Source of the DNA: Flavobacterium sp.
Lineage (GTDB): Bacteria > Bacteroidota > Bacteroidia > Flavobacteriales > Flavobacteriaceae
Direction of reading: 5' to 3'
Assembly (NCBI RefSeq): GCF_021151785.1
Contig: NZ_JAGKWP010000067.1
Coordinates: 1-13,905 of the forward strand
DNA length: 13,905 bases
Part shown: positions 12,101 to 13,905 of the stretch, piece after piece
How the letters are laid out: every line of letters starts with the position of its first letter
How positions within the stretch are numbered: position 1 is the stretch's first letter
The notes under the pieces: generated by a model
Told to the model about the DNA's origin: nothing
Databases searched by the model: none
Seen by the model: the letters and a program-made list of their open reading frames with translations, nothing else
Made by a program: the position numbers and the translations under genes

Positions 12101-13905
12101 TAAATACGGCAGTTGCTATCGCAACACAACCAGTAGGTGCTACTGTTTGTATTAACGGTACTGCTACGTTTACAGTGGCAGCAACGGGTACTGGTTTGGC
12201 TTACCAATGGGAAATGAGTACTAATGGTAGTTCATGGTCAGCAGTTGCTGATGCTACGTCAACTTCATTAACGGTTTCGGGAGCTCAGTTAGCTATGAAT
12301 GGCTACAAATATCGTGTAGTTGTTTCAGGGGCTACTGCTTGTAGTTCGGTGACTTCTAATGTGGTGACATTAGTAGTTGATCAACCAGCAGCTCCAGTAT
12401 TTACTCCTGCTTCTGCAACGATTTGTGAAGGTAGTGTTCAAACATTATCTGTAGCTTCTAGTTCAGTAGTACAGAGTGGAATAATAGGAACGGGTTCTGT
12501 GTCTAATACTGGTAATACACCATTTAAAGGATACTGGGGAGGTAATAAAGTACAATATTTATATACCGCAGCAGAGTTACAAGCCTTAGGTTTTGCTAAT
12601 GGTACTGTAATTACTTCACTTGGTATGGATATTACTTCGTTTACGAGTCCTTACACGTTCAATAATTTTACAGTAGGAATGAAGAATACCGCTTCTTCGG
12701 TATTGACTACTACTTTTGAAACAGGATTAACGACGGTTAGAAACTCGTCTAATTATCAGTTATCAGGTACAGCACCGTTTACTGTGACTTTGCCATTAGA
12801 TTCGCAATTCACTTGGGATGGTACCTCTAATTTATTGATAGAGTTCTGTTTTAATAACAATAACGGTGGAGGAGTTTCAACCAATTCAGCTGATGTGAAG
12901 TCTACGACTACAACAGCTAATTTAGCGACTTATTACTCACTTGATAGTTCAGCAACCGTTTGTTCTAATACTACAGCCACTACTTCTACCACAAGAGCTA
13001 ACATGCGTTTTGGTGTGAATAATGGTTCATTAGTTTGGAGTCCTACAACTGGTTTATATACTAATGCTGCAGCGACTACTCCTTATACAGGAGGTCATGC
13101 AACTACTGTTTATGCTAAACCAAGTACAACAACTCAATACACGGTTACAGTTACAAATTCAAGAGGTTGTACAAATACAGCTTCAGTTAATGTTAATGTG
13201 TTAGCACCAGCTACATTAAGCTCAATTACGCAACCAGTAACTACTTGTTCAGGAGCGCAAACGACTTTTAGCTTAACAGGATTACTTCCTAATAGTACTT
13301 CTACTATTGGCTATTCTGTTAACAACGGAGCTACACAAACGGTAACAAATGTGGTAGCAGATGCTTCTGGTAACGCAACATTTACAATTGCTTTAGCAGC
13401 ATTTACTAATGGTCAAACTTTAGTTGTAAAATCGATTACTAGAACAGATGTAACGCCAAATTGTACAACAACTATTACAGCTAATAATTCGGTTACTATT
13501 TCGGTTCAACCTACAGTAACTTATTATGCTGATGCAGATAATGACGGTTATGGTGATTTAAATACACCAATGATTACTTGTCAAGGACAGCCAGCAGGAT
13601 ATGTAACCAATAGTACGGATTGTAATGATGCAAATGCAGCTATACATGCAACAGTATTATATTATGTAGATGCGGATGGTGACGGTTATGGTTCAACTAC
13701 AACAGCGATGTTGTGTTCATTAACAGCACCAGCAGGTTATGCAACAAATAATACAGATTGTAATGATGCGAATGCTTTAGTATGGCAGTCAGCAAGTTTC
13801 TATGTAGATGCGGATGCAGACGGATATGATAACGGTTCAGCAACAGTTTGTTACGGAGCGACTACACCAGTAGGTTATGCTACAACAACAAATGGTTCTG
13901 ATTGT
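88..13905 (+). CDS. Giant secreted multidomain Ig-like/beta-helix surface protein (3' end outside window)
   Basis: One uninterrupted frame of 4,606 codons runs from the ATG at 88 to the window edge with no stop. The start is chosen because an in-frame TAA lies at 70-72 and the signal peptide follows at once; Met9 at 112 is a possible alternative. Domains in order by residue: signal peptide 1-37; beta-helix 38-771; IPT/TIG 777-863; three Ig-like domains with a jelly-roll guest 864-1251; four YQW Ig-like domains 1252-1616; beta-helix 1619-2165; four Ig-like domains with one guest 2166-2703; four YQW domains 2704-3094; GEVED 3095-3239; Ig-like domains with a guest 3240-3566; two cadherin-like domains 3567-3733; four YQW domains 3734-4099; split Ig-like domain 4100-4371; beta domain 4372-4475; MopE-type repeats 4476-4606. 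No enzyme active site is recognisable. A role as a large adhesin or cell-surface stalk is inferred from the architecture. Secretion by the type IX system is likely for such proteins in Bacteroidota, but the sorting domain is not in view. Confidence 0.95.
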   Translation, partial: MENNYFSRMLSLIRGNFVKNFLLLALILFSAVGMRGQVTVAGAVTGNGSYATLSAAFSAIGTSQASANITVTISGNTTEPAGGASLGAGTWSSLTIAPSGGPWLVSGAATSGTPLITFNGADNVTINGGGNLTFSNTTASTTSGTTTLKLVGDSTNNTFNNVVFLGSGNNTTAGSNTAVVWISTGTTTGNDNNSFQGCKFGPVGTNYPSQCVVANGSTTSSAIANSNITFNNCEFYDFYSSSASSAIYASTGNTDWNITNNKIYQTASRSITGTMYGVYFSNSTYGNNLQITGNTIGYASNSATGTLTLTNTGSFTGIYFNLLNTAATASNFNNNIISNISLTSSVGAFSGIVNATSISSPTNTININSNTIRNISLLSTSGNFTAISAAGASVLTCSNNTINTISRNSAGTMYGILHTTSPTVTFNNNTITNISSTSTTSTSYIYGIYSGSSAVTETWTNNTISNISSSSTGSQYIYGIFCNTATGTKTCQGNTISNWTLPSTGTGTMYGISINYAGTTNPISGNNINTLTGGTTIYGLYVSAGTTNNIYNNKIYGLSSSVTSPGVYGMYISGGTTNNIYNNIIGNLTTPASTASNLFGLYLNAGTTSNVYYNTVRLSGTSTGSGFGSSAVYASTTPTVNFRNNIFVNACTSTGSGLAVAYRRSGTTLTSYASTSNNNLFFGSTMYTDGTNTDATLSAYQTRVGTRDNASKFQNPTFASTTGADATFLSFADGVTNLAGGTAQVISGYTTDYNGATRSTTFPDMGAFEFNEATISAPTITSFSPLTICVTGGQSVTISGTGLDTVSTVLFNGATGVNLPGSITAQSATSLTVTAPANVVDGPIKVTNPGGSVDSSTWFTAAPTPTIGVSSNVTICSGQSTTLIATGGATYSWSPATGLSATTGDTVTANPTTTTTYTITGTSAAGCSATATVTVTVNPAPPAITASASSTTPCLGTSVNLTTTSGNVSTSVSEGFETWPPTGWTFVNAGSGNSWASYSTAAGVRTGSKSMYYGYNSSYAADAWAFTPAQTLQAGVTYTISYWYKTESYTEKLKLTVGSQATKVGQTTTLLTQASLLNTTYTQATATFTPTTSGVYYFALNCYSAANQFNLYIDDFTISGSIPATYAWTSSPEGFTSTAQNPTGVTPMVPTTYTVVATVNGCSKTSSVTVTPNPLPTISVENATICNGGAGATLTASGAATYTWSPATGLSATTGSSVTANPTVTTTYTITGTNANGCVNTTTATVTVNNPPVITAQASNQIVLDGADASFAIEATGTGITYQWQVSTNGTTWSNIEGATNATYTVVAASSADNGKQFQCVVSGTAPCTAVTSNAYTLTVGSVSITSHPSNQVVCSNAGATFAVSTTGEVTAYQWQVSTNGTTWIDIANENTSSLVLSGISATDTGKQYRCVLNNGAVNSNAATLTVFDAIVIGTQPASQTVCSNAASVTFTAAATGSGVAYKWQVSTNGTVWSDIAGATSASYTITTPGVGLNNNQYRVVVSGTSPCSAVTSDAATLTVNQVVAITTQPVAVNQCSTVATASFSVSATGTGLTYQWEYSTNGSTWNPYVGATATQSTLTIDSPATYAGNTFRCVVSGTAPCTAVTSNAVALSISQIMGGTYTVGVGGNFSTLAAAVTAYNNALCFSDNVVFSLTDATYDIGTTAITVNQNASIGSYTLTFKPAAGVTPSISGAVASNGVFVIKANNVTIDGSNSVGGTTRNLTITNTSTTSPNIIRIASTGTTPIANTVVKNALLINGSTTASGVIANDATTSANPGYFNGVTIQNNDIQNSFVGVYLNAAGASSAYGTNANVSSNKIDESGANKNRNGGIYIAGFNGVTVANNTLGNYAKTQAENDYGIWVGSYCSNASVTNNTITNLGMTSTTSSYAPMGIYVANGVAAANTVISGNTISDISSIYGGGTYAPTGIWLAGATSGVTIDSNRVSNIKNNYASYAYGAYGIRLGSSSTTANVVLKNNMVWDIATYAGTTTLSYNALGVYVSAGAGYKVYNNTVNLGTQLSSSGTVTTAAFAVGSSVSAAGALDVRNNIFVNTQTTSTSACYAIYSASANTVFSTIDYNNYWVAGTNEGYLTSARTDLAAIQTGFGGNVNSKTISPNFVSSADMHLNVGTNPTLDNLGTVLTDVATDIDGDTRSATPDMGADEFTTLTCASQTLVAGTATAPIASFCNTTAGTTVAASGYTIGVGTTYQWEMSTNGTTFTGVGTASAIYANLSTGSLSATTSYRLAVICNGGSAAYSNVVTITKNVPAVTLVSPNVAICTGGSTVLTASGSGTYAWSPATGLSDSTGSTVTAQPAVTTTYTVIGTDANGCSTSATVTVTVNAYPSTVTITQGGASVCTNSVMALTATGGTIGGSGSATLGAGASTSTSSGINPFYGGYGGVKTQFLIKASELTALGVQAGNINSLGIDITSPGSNLTSLAISVGNTTLTAMTTNIETGLTDVYSTASFVPVSGVNTFNFSTPFAWNGTSNIIISFCWSNNNTSNTASTVKVDAPGFTSSNARYVDSVNAASVCAYTGSTTPSGWNGAATTASSRPKFIFGYSTVTATAITWSPTTELYTNAAATTPYSGGQATVVYVKPTVERVYTATATNGTCTASATTTVTPLPLPTVVASEDTTICSGETTELTVSGADTYVWSPATGLSATTGNSVTANPAVTTTYTVTGTAANGCQSSDTVIVTVNNPVLISGQTPEVPVLPGQSTTITVTATGSITSYQWMVSEDSGVSFTNLEASAIYQGVNTKDLTISGITFEMSGLVYKCLVTGSLPCGNAESPNYTLKVNSVAVATHPSNTAVCEASTASFTALGTSSDESLAITYQWEMNSGDGFNPISEGTDASGLTFEGVNAATLNIAGITVANSGYQFRANINSFINTNAATLTVNNPVVITTAPGDQTVCVNTGTATFSVAATGDNLAYQWQMSTNGTSWSNITGATTTSLTVTNPTASMNGYRYRVVVAGAQSCLSVNSTAAILNVNNPTITSQPTATSVLRGNAATFTVVASAATSYQWQFSSNGTSGWANVNALPTGVTYSGATTATLAVITSSTTATGGAKYYRCIIDNNGCTATSNAALLTVNWYCTPAPTSVDGTGITNVTMGTINNTTSSETGNYGDYTAQSTSATQLSTVNFSITYATGYAYGTKIWIDFNNNGVFTDAGEQVYYGLSSSANPTTLSGSFNISLTAPLGAHRMRIGGSDNDAGVDPCYASTWACFEDYTINITPAPTCSGAPTAGTASAANTALCAGGSGTTLTLAGYTTGVTNIALQWYMSTNGTTFSPISGATSATLATGSLTTNTSYYCAVTCTNSSETVNSNMVAITVANPLITGTTPASRCGTGTVNLTATASEGASINWYAALTGGTPLATGTSFTTPSISTTTTYYAEATTSPVTVSGLGNTSIPTSTGYSAERGIVFTANNNGTIVSAQYYSPTTSVTNTVTVRLVNNTTGVQVGSSLTLPIVQGATAGFYTMNLNLPVVAGTSYRLLAAFTSDVNRISSGADYTAAAYNNLAPLGVITSGYDSGVSTTTYNYFHNIVVQASSCPSARTAVVATVGQKPTASISYATPLCSSATNANVTLTGTNNFQNGTFSGSEGLSIDSVTGTINVAATTPGTYTVTYTTLPTAYCEAQTATTTVVINQALTSVFAYDAASYCTSQGTITPIVTGTAGTFTSSPAGLSINSTTGAINLAASTAGTYTVTNTVSVSGCANSVSTAVVTVNTAVAITSQPANSSVLPGADVSFTVAATGTGLTYQWQESTDNGLTWNDIEGTSATLTLNAVASSAQYHVIVSGLGSCQSVTSNAAILTVNTAAITQHPANFTACSEGANTATFTVGISGVATSYQWQVNEGSGWSNIANGGIYADATSATLSLSGLALANNGWQFRCVVNEVVVSNPATLSINTAVVLSTQPVSTSVCSNGSATFTAAATGTGVAYQWQVSTNGTSWSNVSGATNATLTLNTITPAMNGYQYKVIVSGTSPCSPVTSNVATLTVNTAVAIATQPVGATVCINGTATFTVAATGTGLAYQWEMSTNGSSWSAVADATSTSLTVSGAQLAMNGYKYRVVVSGATACSSVTSNVVTLVVDQPAAPVFTPASATICEGSVQTLSVASSSVVQSGIIGTGSVSNTGNTPFKGYWGGNKVQYLYTAAELQALGFANGTVITSLGMDITSFTSPYTFNNFTVGMKNTASSVLTTTFETGLTTVRNSSNYQLSGTAPFTVTLPLDSQFTWDGTSNLLIEFCFNNNNGGGVSTNSADVKSTTTTANLATYYSLDSSATVCSNTTATTSTTRANMRFGVNNGSLVWSPTTGLYTNAAATTPYTGGHATTVYAKPSTTTQYTVTVTNSRGCTNTASVNVNVLAPATLSSITQPVTTCSGAQTTFSLTGLLPNSTSTIGYSVNNGATQTVTNVVADASGNATFTIALAAFTNGQTLVVKSITRTDVTPNCTTTITANNSVTISVQPTVTYYADADNDGYGDLNTPMITCQGQPAGYVTNSTDCNDANAAIHATVLYYVDADGDGYGSTTTAMLCSLTAPAGYATNNTDCNDANALVWQSASFYVDADADGYDNGSATVCYGATTPVGYATTTNGSDC
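199..2400 (+). other. Right-handed beta-helix region 1
   Basis: Residues 38-771. The start (GNGSYATLSAAFSAI) matches the start of the second beta-helix region (GGNFSTLAAAV), a common entry motif for secreted beta-helix proteins. The body consists of Asn-rich rungs of the NNTIxNIS kind. The end, PDMGAFEFN, is the characteristic close of Bacteroidota parallel beta-helix proteins of the choice-of-anchor Q type. In this class the helix surface usually binds or cleaves polysaccharide; no catalytic Asp or His cluster stands out, so binding or a structural role is more likely. The 5' part (about 241-420) is far more GC-rich than the rest. Confidence 0.75.
889..1956 (+). repeat. Eleven tandem beta-helix units of about 97 bases
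   Basis: Each unit contains an anchor of the form YGIY (also TGIY, YGVY, YGLY, FGLY) followed about 15-20 residues later by an Asn-rich turn such as NNTIxNIS. Anchor Gly codons (Ala in unit 4) lie at 916, 1036, 1138, 1243, 1330, 1426, 1522, 1618, 1702, 1792 and 1885. Spacing is 84-120 bases and averages about 97, or 32 residues, which would fit one to two helix coils per unit. Three successive gaps are exactly 96 bases. Units near 1702, 1792 and 1885 also share Gly-Thr-Thr-x-Asn after the anchor. Synonymous codons differ between units, so the duplications are not recent. Confidence 0.75.
2416..2676 (+). other. IPT/TIG-like Ig domain
   Basis: Residues 777-863. It begins with PTITSFSPL, continues with GGQSVTISGTGL and a FNG turn, and ends with APANVVDGPIKVTNPGG. 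This order is the usual pattern of IPT/TIG domains (PTI.s.sP, G..v.I.G.gf, vtvPa....G.i.V.n.gG). Such domains are extracellular Ig-fold spacers. It bridges the first beta-helix region to the Ig-like chain. Confidence 0.8.
2677..2901 (+). other. WSPATG-type Ig-like domain 1
   Basis: Residues 864-938. Key features are TICSGQ with the first Cys, WSPATGLSATTG (Trp codon at 2764), TTTYTITGT, and a second Cys in AAGC before TATVTVTV. The two Cys are positioned to link the first strand to the last hairpin. It is a close relative of the domains at 3604, 6886 and 7960. Confidence 0.8.
2902..3603 (+). other. Split Ig-like domain carrying a jelly-roll guest
   Basis: Residues 939-1172. The host half TPCLGTSVNLTTTSG ends near 2988, and the host resumes near 3457 with YAWTSSPEGF and TTYTVVATVNGC. 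Together the two halves rebuild one WSPATG-like Ig domain with both Cys. The insert, at about 3001-3450, lies where the loop between strands B and C would be. Confidence 0.7.
3001..3450 (+). other. Choice-of-anchor J / cleaved-adhesin-like guest domain
   Basis: Residues 972-1121. It opens with EGFETWPPTGW, has SWASYS and a GSKSMYYGY segment, then AWAFTPAQTL, TISYWYKTES, and closes with LYIDDFTISG. This order (EGFE..PPGW, D.W..tP.l.l, Y.isFwy, y.DD..i) is that of choice-of-anchor J and cleaved-adhesin jelly rolls. These are found in gingipain-type and other secreted Bacteroidota proteins. A binding role for protein or glycan is inferred from the fold. Confidence 0.75.
3604..3840 (+). other. 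WSPATG-type Ig-like domain 2
   Basis: Residues 1173-1251, 237 bases. It shows TICNGG, WSPATGLSATTG (Trp codon at 3697), TTTYTITGT and ANGC. It is the same length as the domains at 6886 and 7960 and holds the same place in its block as the one at 7960, directly before a run of four YQW domains. Confidence 0.8.
3841..4935 (+). repeat. Run 1 of four YQW-type Ig-like domains
   Basis: Residues 1252-1616. Domains lie at 3841-4113, 4114-4374, 4375-4653 and 4654-4935. Each has a core of the form Y(Q/K)W(Q/E)xSTNGxxW, with the Tyr codons at 3931, 4204, 4471 and 4750. Each continues through a (Q/F)xRCVVSG-like strand and an ATLTV-like last strand. Domains 2-4 start with a Cys (VVCSN, TVCSN, NQCS). Domain 1 starts with IVLDGAD and lacks it. 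Spacing of about 90 residues and varied synonymous codons indicate old tandem duplication. These are most likely stalk domains. Confidence 0.8.
4942..6582 (+). other. Right-handed beta-helix region 2
   Basis: Residues 1619-2165. It opens with GGNFSTLAAAV, has NNVTIDGSN, a series of Asn-rich turns (NNDIQN, NNTLGN, NNTITN, GNTISDIS, NNTVNLG) and glycine anchors such as GIYIAG, GIWVGS, GIYVAN, GIWLAG and GVYVSA, and ends in PDMGADEF. This is the same entry and exit pattern as beta-helix region 1, but shorter (547 against 734 residues) and with fewer units. The closing motif is typical of choice-of-anchor Q beta-helix proteins. No catalytic residues can be named. Confidence 0.75.
6583..6885 (+). 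other. Ig-like bridging domain after beta-helix 2
   Basis: Residues 2166-2266. It contains two Cys near the start (LTCAS, SFCNTT), YQWEMSTNGTTF (Tyr codon at 6709) and SYRLAVICNGG. It is more distant from the YQW runs and is related to the domain at 9805 (QWYMSTNGTTF, SYYCAVTC). Both follow directly on a head module, so they may be a dedicated linker type. Confidence 0.65.
6886..7122 (+). other. WSPATG-type Ig-like domain 3
   Basis: Residues 2267-2345, 237 bases. It has AICTGGS, WSPATGLSDSTG (Trp codon at 6973), TTTYTVIGT and ANGC. It holds the same place in block 2 as the domain at 2677 does in block 1, immediately before a split Ig-like domain. Confidence 0.8.
7123..7959 (+). other. Split Ig-like domain carrying guest module A
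   Basis: Residues 2346-2624. The host begins with SVCTNSVMALTATGG and resumes after the insert with ITWSPTTELYTNAAATTPY, then VYTATATNGTC. Its closest match is the split domain at 12385, which resumes with VWSPTTGLYTNAAATTPY. As in the other split domains, the insert replaces the loop before the conserved Trp (codon at 7798), and the host Cys stay on both sides. Confidence 0.75.
7195..7770 (+). repeat. Guest module, copy A
   Basis: Residues 2370-2561. Landmarks: FYGGYGGVKTQFLIKASEL, ALGVQAGNINSLGIDIT, ETGLTDVYST, FAWNGTSNIIISFCW, and a final RPKFIFGY. It aligns along its length with copy B at 12466. I know this kind of module as a recurrent part of secreted Bacteroidota proteins but cannot attach a domain name or a function. 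The pattern of strands suggests an all-beta, jelly-roll-like fold. Confidence 0.65.
7960..8196 (+). other. WSPATG-type Ig-like domain 4
   Basis: Residues 2625-2703, 237 bases. It has TICSGET, WSPATGLSATTG (Trp codon at 8053), TTTYTVTGT and ANGC. It lies exactly 4,356 bases downstream of the start of the equivalent domain at 3604. Confidence 0.8.
8197..9369 (+). repeat. Run 2 of four YQW-type Ig-like domains
   Basis: Residues 2704-3094. Domains lie at 8197-8490, 8491-8793, 8794-9072 and 9073-9369, with Tyr of YQW at 8287, 8593, 8887 and 9157. Domain 1 starts with VLPGQ and lacks the first Cys. Domains 2 and 3 have it (AVCEA, TVCVN). Domain 4 has VLRGN instead. The domains are more divergent than in runs 1 and 3, for example SYQWMVSEDSG and YQWEMNSGDG. 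The run ends where the GEVED domain begins. Confidence 0.8.
9370..9804 (+). other. GEVED domain
   Basis: Residues 3095-3239. It opens with YCTPAPTS, has GNYGDYTAQST, then the acidic signature IWIDFNNNGVFTDAGEQVY, followed by APLGAHRMRI and a final CFEDYTINI. These are the hallmarks of GEVED domains, which usually end in gE.EDYt.. and occur in secreted Bacteroidota proteins. The Asp/Asn-rich DFNNNG-x-FxDAGE stretch looks suited to bind calcium. It replaces the beta-helix as the head module of block 3. Confidence 0.8.
9805..10101 (+). other. Ig-like bridging domain after GEVED
   Basis: Residues 3240-3338. It has ALCAGGSG, LQWYMSTNGTTF and SYYCAVTCTNSSE. It resembles the bridging domain at 6583 more than the YQW-run domains, and like that one it directly follows a head module. 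Confidence 0.65.
10102..10785 (+). other. Ig-like domain split near its C-terminal end by a guest
   Basis: Residues 3339-3566. The host runs from SRCGTGTVNLTATASEG through INWYAALTGGTPL and TTTTYYAEATT, is interrupted at about 10297, and resumes at about 10750 with CPSARTAVVATV. Uninterrupted relatives read YYAEAT, a short loop with Cys, then RTAVxVTV, so the insert sits in the last hairpin loop. The two Cys again flank the insert. Confidence 0.7.
10297..10749 (+). other. Guest beta-sandwich domain in the 10102 host
   Basis: Residues 3404-3554. Landmarks: SGLGNTSIPTSTGY, ERGIVFTANNNGTIVSA, VTVRLVNNTTGVQVG, VVAGTSYRLLAAFTS and a final YNYFHNIVVQ. It looks like a compact beta-sandwich of about 150 residues. 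I recognise the general type from secreted Bacteroidota proteins but cannot name a family or function with confidence. Confidence 0.55.
10786..11286 (+). repeat. Two tandem cadherin-like domains
   Basis: Residues 3567-3651 and 3652-3733, with the boundary near 11040. They share a core: GLSIDSVTGTINVAATTPG with TYTVTY in the first, and GLSINSTTGAINLAASTAG with TYTVTN in the second. The G-L-x-I-(D/N)-x-x-T-G-x-I pattern is that of cadherin-like and He_PIG-type Ig-fold repeats in surface proteins. They take the place before a YQW run that a WSPATG domain holds in blocks 1 and 2. Confidence 0.65.
11287..12384 (+). repeat. Run 3 of four YQW-type Ig-like domains
   Basis: Residues 3734-4099. Domains lie at 11287-11553, 11554-11832, 11833-12108 and 12109-12384, with Tyr of YQW at 11380, 11650, 11926 and 12202, a spacing of 270-276 bases. 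Domain 1 starts with VLPGAD and lacks the first Cys. Domains 2-4 have it (TACSE, SVCSN, TVCIN). The third and fourth resemble the domains at 4375 and 8794 most closely (STNGTSWSN, TSPCS). Confidence 0.8.
12385..13200 (+). other. Split Ig-like domain carrying guest module B
   Basis: Residues 4100-4371. The host begins with TICEGSVQTLSVASS, is interrupted at about 12466 and resumes at 13021 with VWSPTTGLYTNAAATTPY (Trp codon at 13036), TTTQYTVTVTNSRGC and ASVNVNV. Host and guest both match the unit at 7123, so the whole composite was probably duplicated as one piece. Confidence 0.75.
12466..13020 (+). repeat. Guest module, copy B
   Basis: Residues 4127-4311. Landmarks in step with copy A: FKGYWGGNKVQYLYTAAEL, ALGFANG, SLGMDIT, FETGLTTVRNS, FTWDGTSNLLIEFCF and RANMRFGV. 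It has 185 residues against 192 in copy A. The nucleotide sequences differ widely, so this is an old duplication. No function can be named. Confidence 0.65.
13201..13512 (+). other. Unassigned all-beta domain
   Basis: Residues 4372-4475. It starts with SITQPVTTCSGAQTTFSLTG and goes on through IGYSVNNGATQTV, ADASGNATFTIAL and CTTTITANNSVTISV. The opening is like the first strands of the Ig-like domains, but the Trp core is missing and the middle is different. It is probably a beta-sandwich spacer between the last split Ig-like domain and the MopE-type repeats. Confidence 0.5.
13513..13905 (+). repeat. MopE-type DxDxDGYG metal-binding repeats (cut by window edge)
   Basis: Residues 4476-4606. 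Two full units of exactly 138 bases (13513-13650 and 13651-13788) are followed by a third unit of 117 bases that reaches the window edge. Each reads YY(A/V)DAD-x-DGYG, then a Cys about 12 residues on, then PAGY, then TDCNDANA. The third is a variant (FYVDADADGYDNG, ending SDC). This is the pattern of the MopE metal-binding repeat (Pfam Cu-binding_MopE). The Asp ladder suggests calcium binding, as in thrombospondin type 3 repeats. In Bacteroidota proteins such repeats often stand near the C-terminus, so the gene's end may not be far beyond the window. Confidence 0.8.

Noticed and set aside
3841..12384. CRISPR array or recent nucleotide-level tandem repeat
   Set aside because: The repeats are protein-level Ig-like domains with differing synonymous codons and no constant repeat-spacer pattern.
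1..13905. A new multi-gene defence or mobile system
   Set aside because: Only one gene is present, with no nuclease, helicase, transposase, integrase, toxin or RNA gene in view.

Overview
The window is almost entirely one gene. A single open frame starts at the ATG at 88 and runs to the last base without a stop codon. That gives 4,606 codons and about 450 kDa (rough estimate), and the 3' end lies beyond the window. The product has an N-terminal signal peptide followed by a chain of beta-rich modules, poor in charged residues and rich in Thr, Ser, Ala, Gly, Asn and Val. AT-rich coding sequence, an A/T-rich start region with no Shine-Dalgarno motif, and modules typical of secreted Bacteroidota proteins (choice-of-anchor J, GEVED, beta-helix regions ending in PDMGA-x-EF, MopE-type DxDxDGYG repeats) point to a flavobacterium-like member of the Bacteroidota. 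Export by Sec and then the type IX secretion system is likely, but the C-terminal sorting domain that would settle it is not in the window.

Layout: 1-87 leader; 88-198 signal peptide; 199-2400 first beta-helix region; 2416-2676 IPT/TIG-like domain; 2677-3840 three WSPATG-type Ig-like domains, the middle one split by a jelly-roll guest; 3841-4935 four YQW-type Ig-like domains; 4942-6582 second beta-helix region; 6583-8196 four Ig-like domains, one split by a guest module; 8197-9369 four YQW-type domains; 9370-9804 GEVED domain; 9805-11286 Ig-like domain, split Ig-like domain and two cadherin-like domains; 11287-12384 four YQW-type domains; 12385-13200 split Ig-like domain with a second copy of the guest at 7195; 13201-13512 all-beta domain; 13513-end MopE-type repeats, cut by the window edge.

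The main point of interest is the order of the modules. The same layout (large head module, bridging domain, Ig-like domains including one carrying an inserted guest, then exactly four YQW Ig-like domains) occurs three times. In the first two copies the YQW runs start exactly 4,356 bases apart. Four Ig-like hosts are interrupted by whole guest domains, with the two conserved host cysteines kept on either side of the insert. The likely role is a giant surface or secreted adhesin with glycan-, protein- or calcium-binding heads on Ig-like stalks; this is inference. No multi-gene system, RNA gene, mobile element or CRISPR array is visible.
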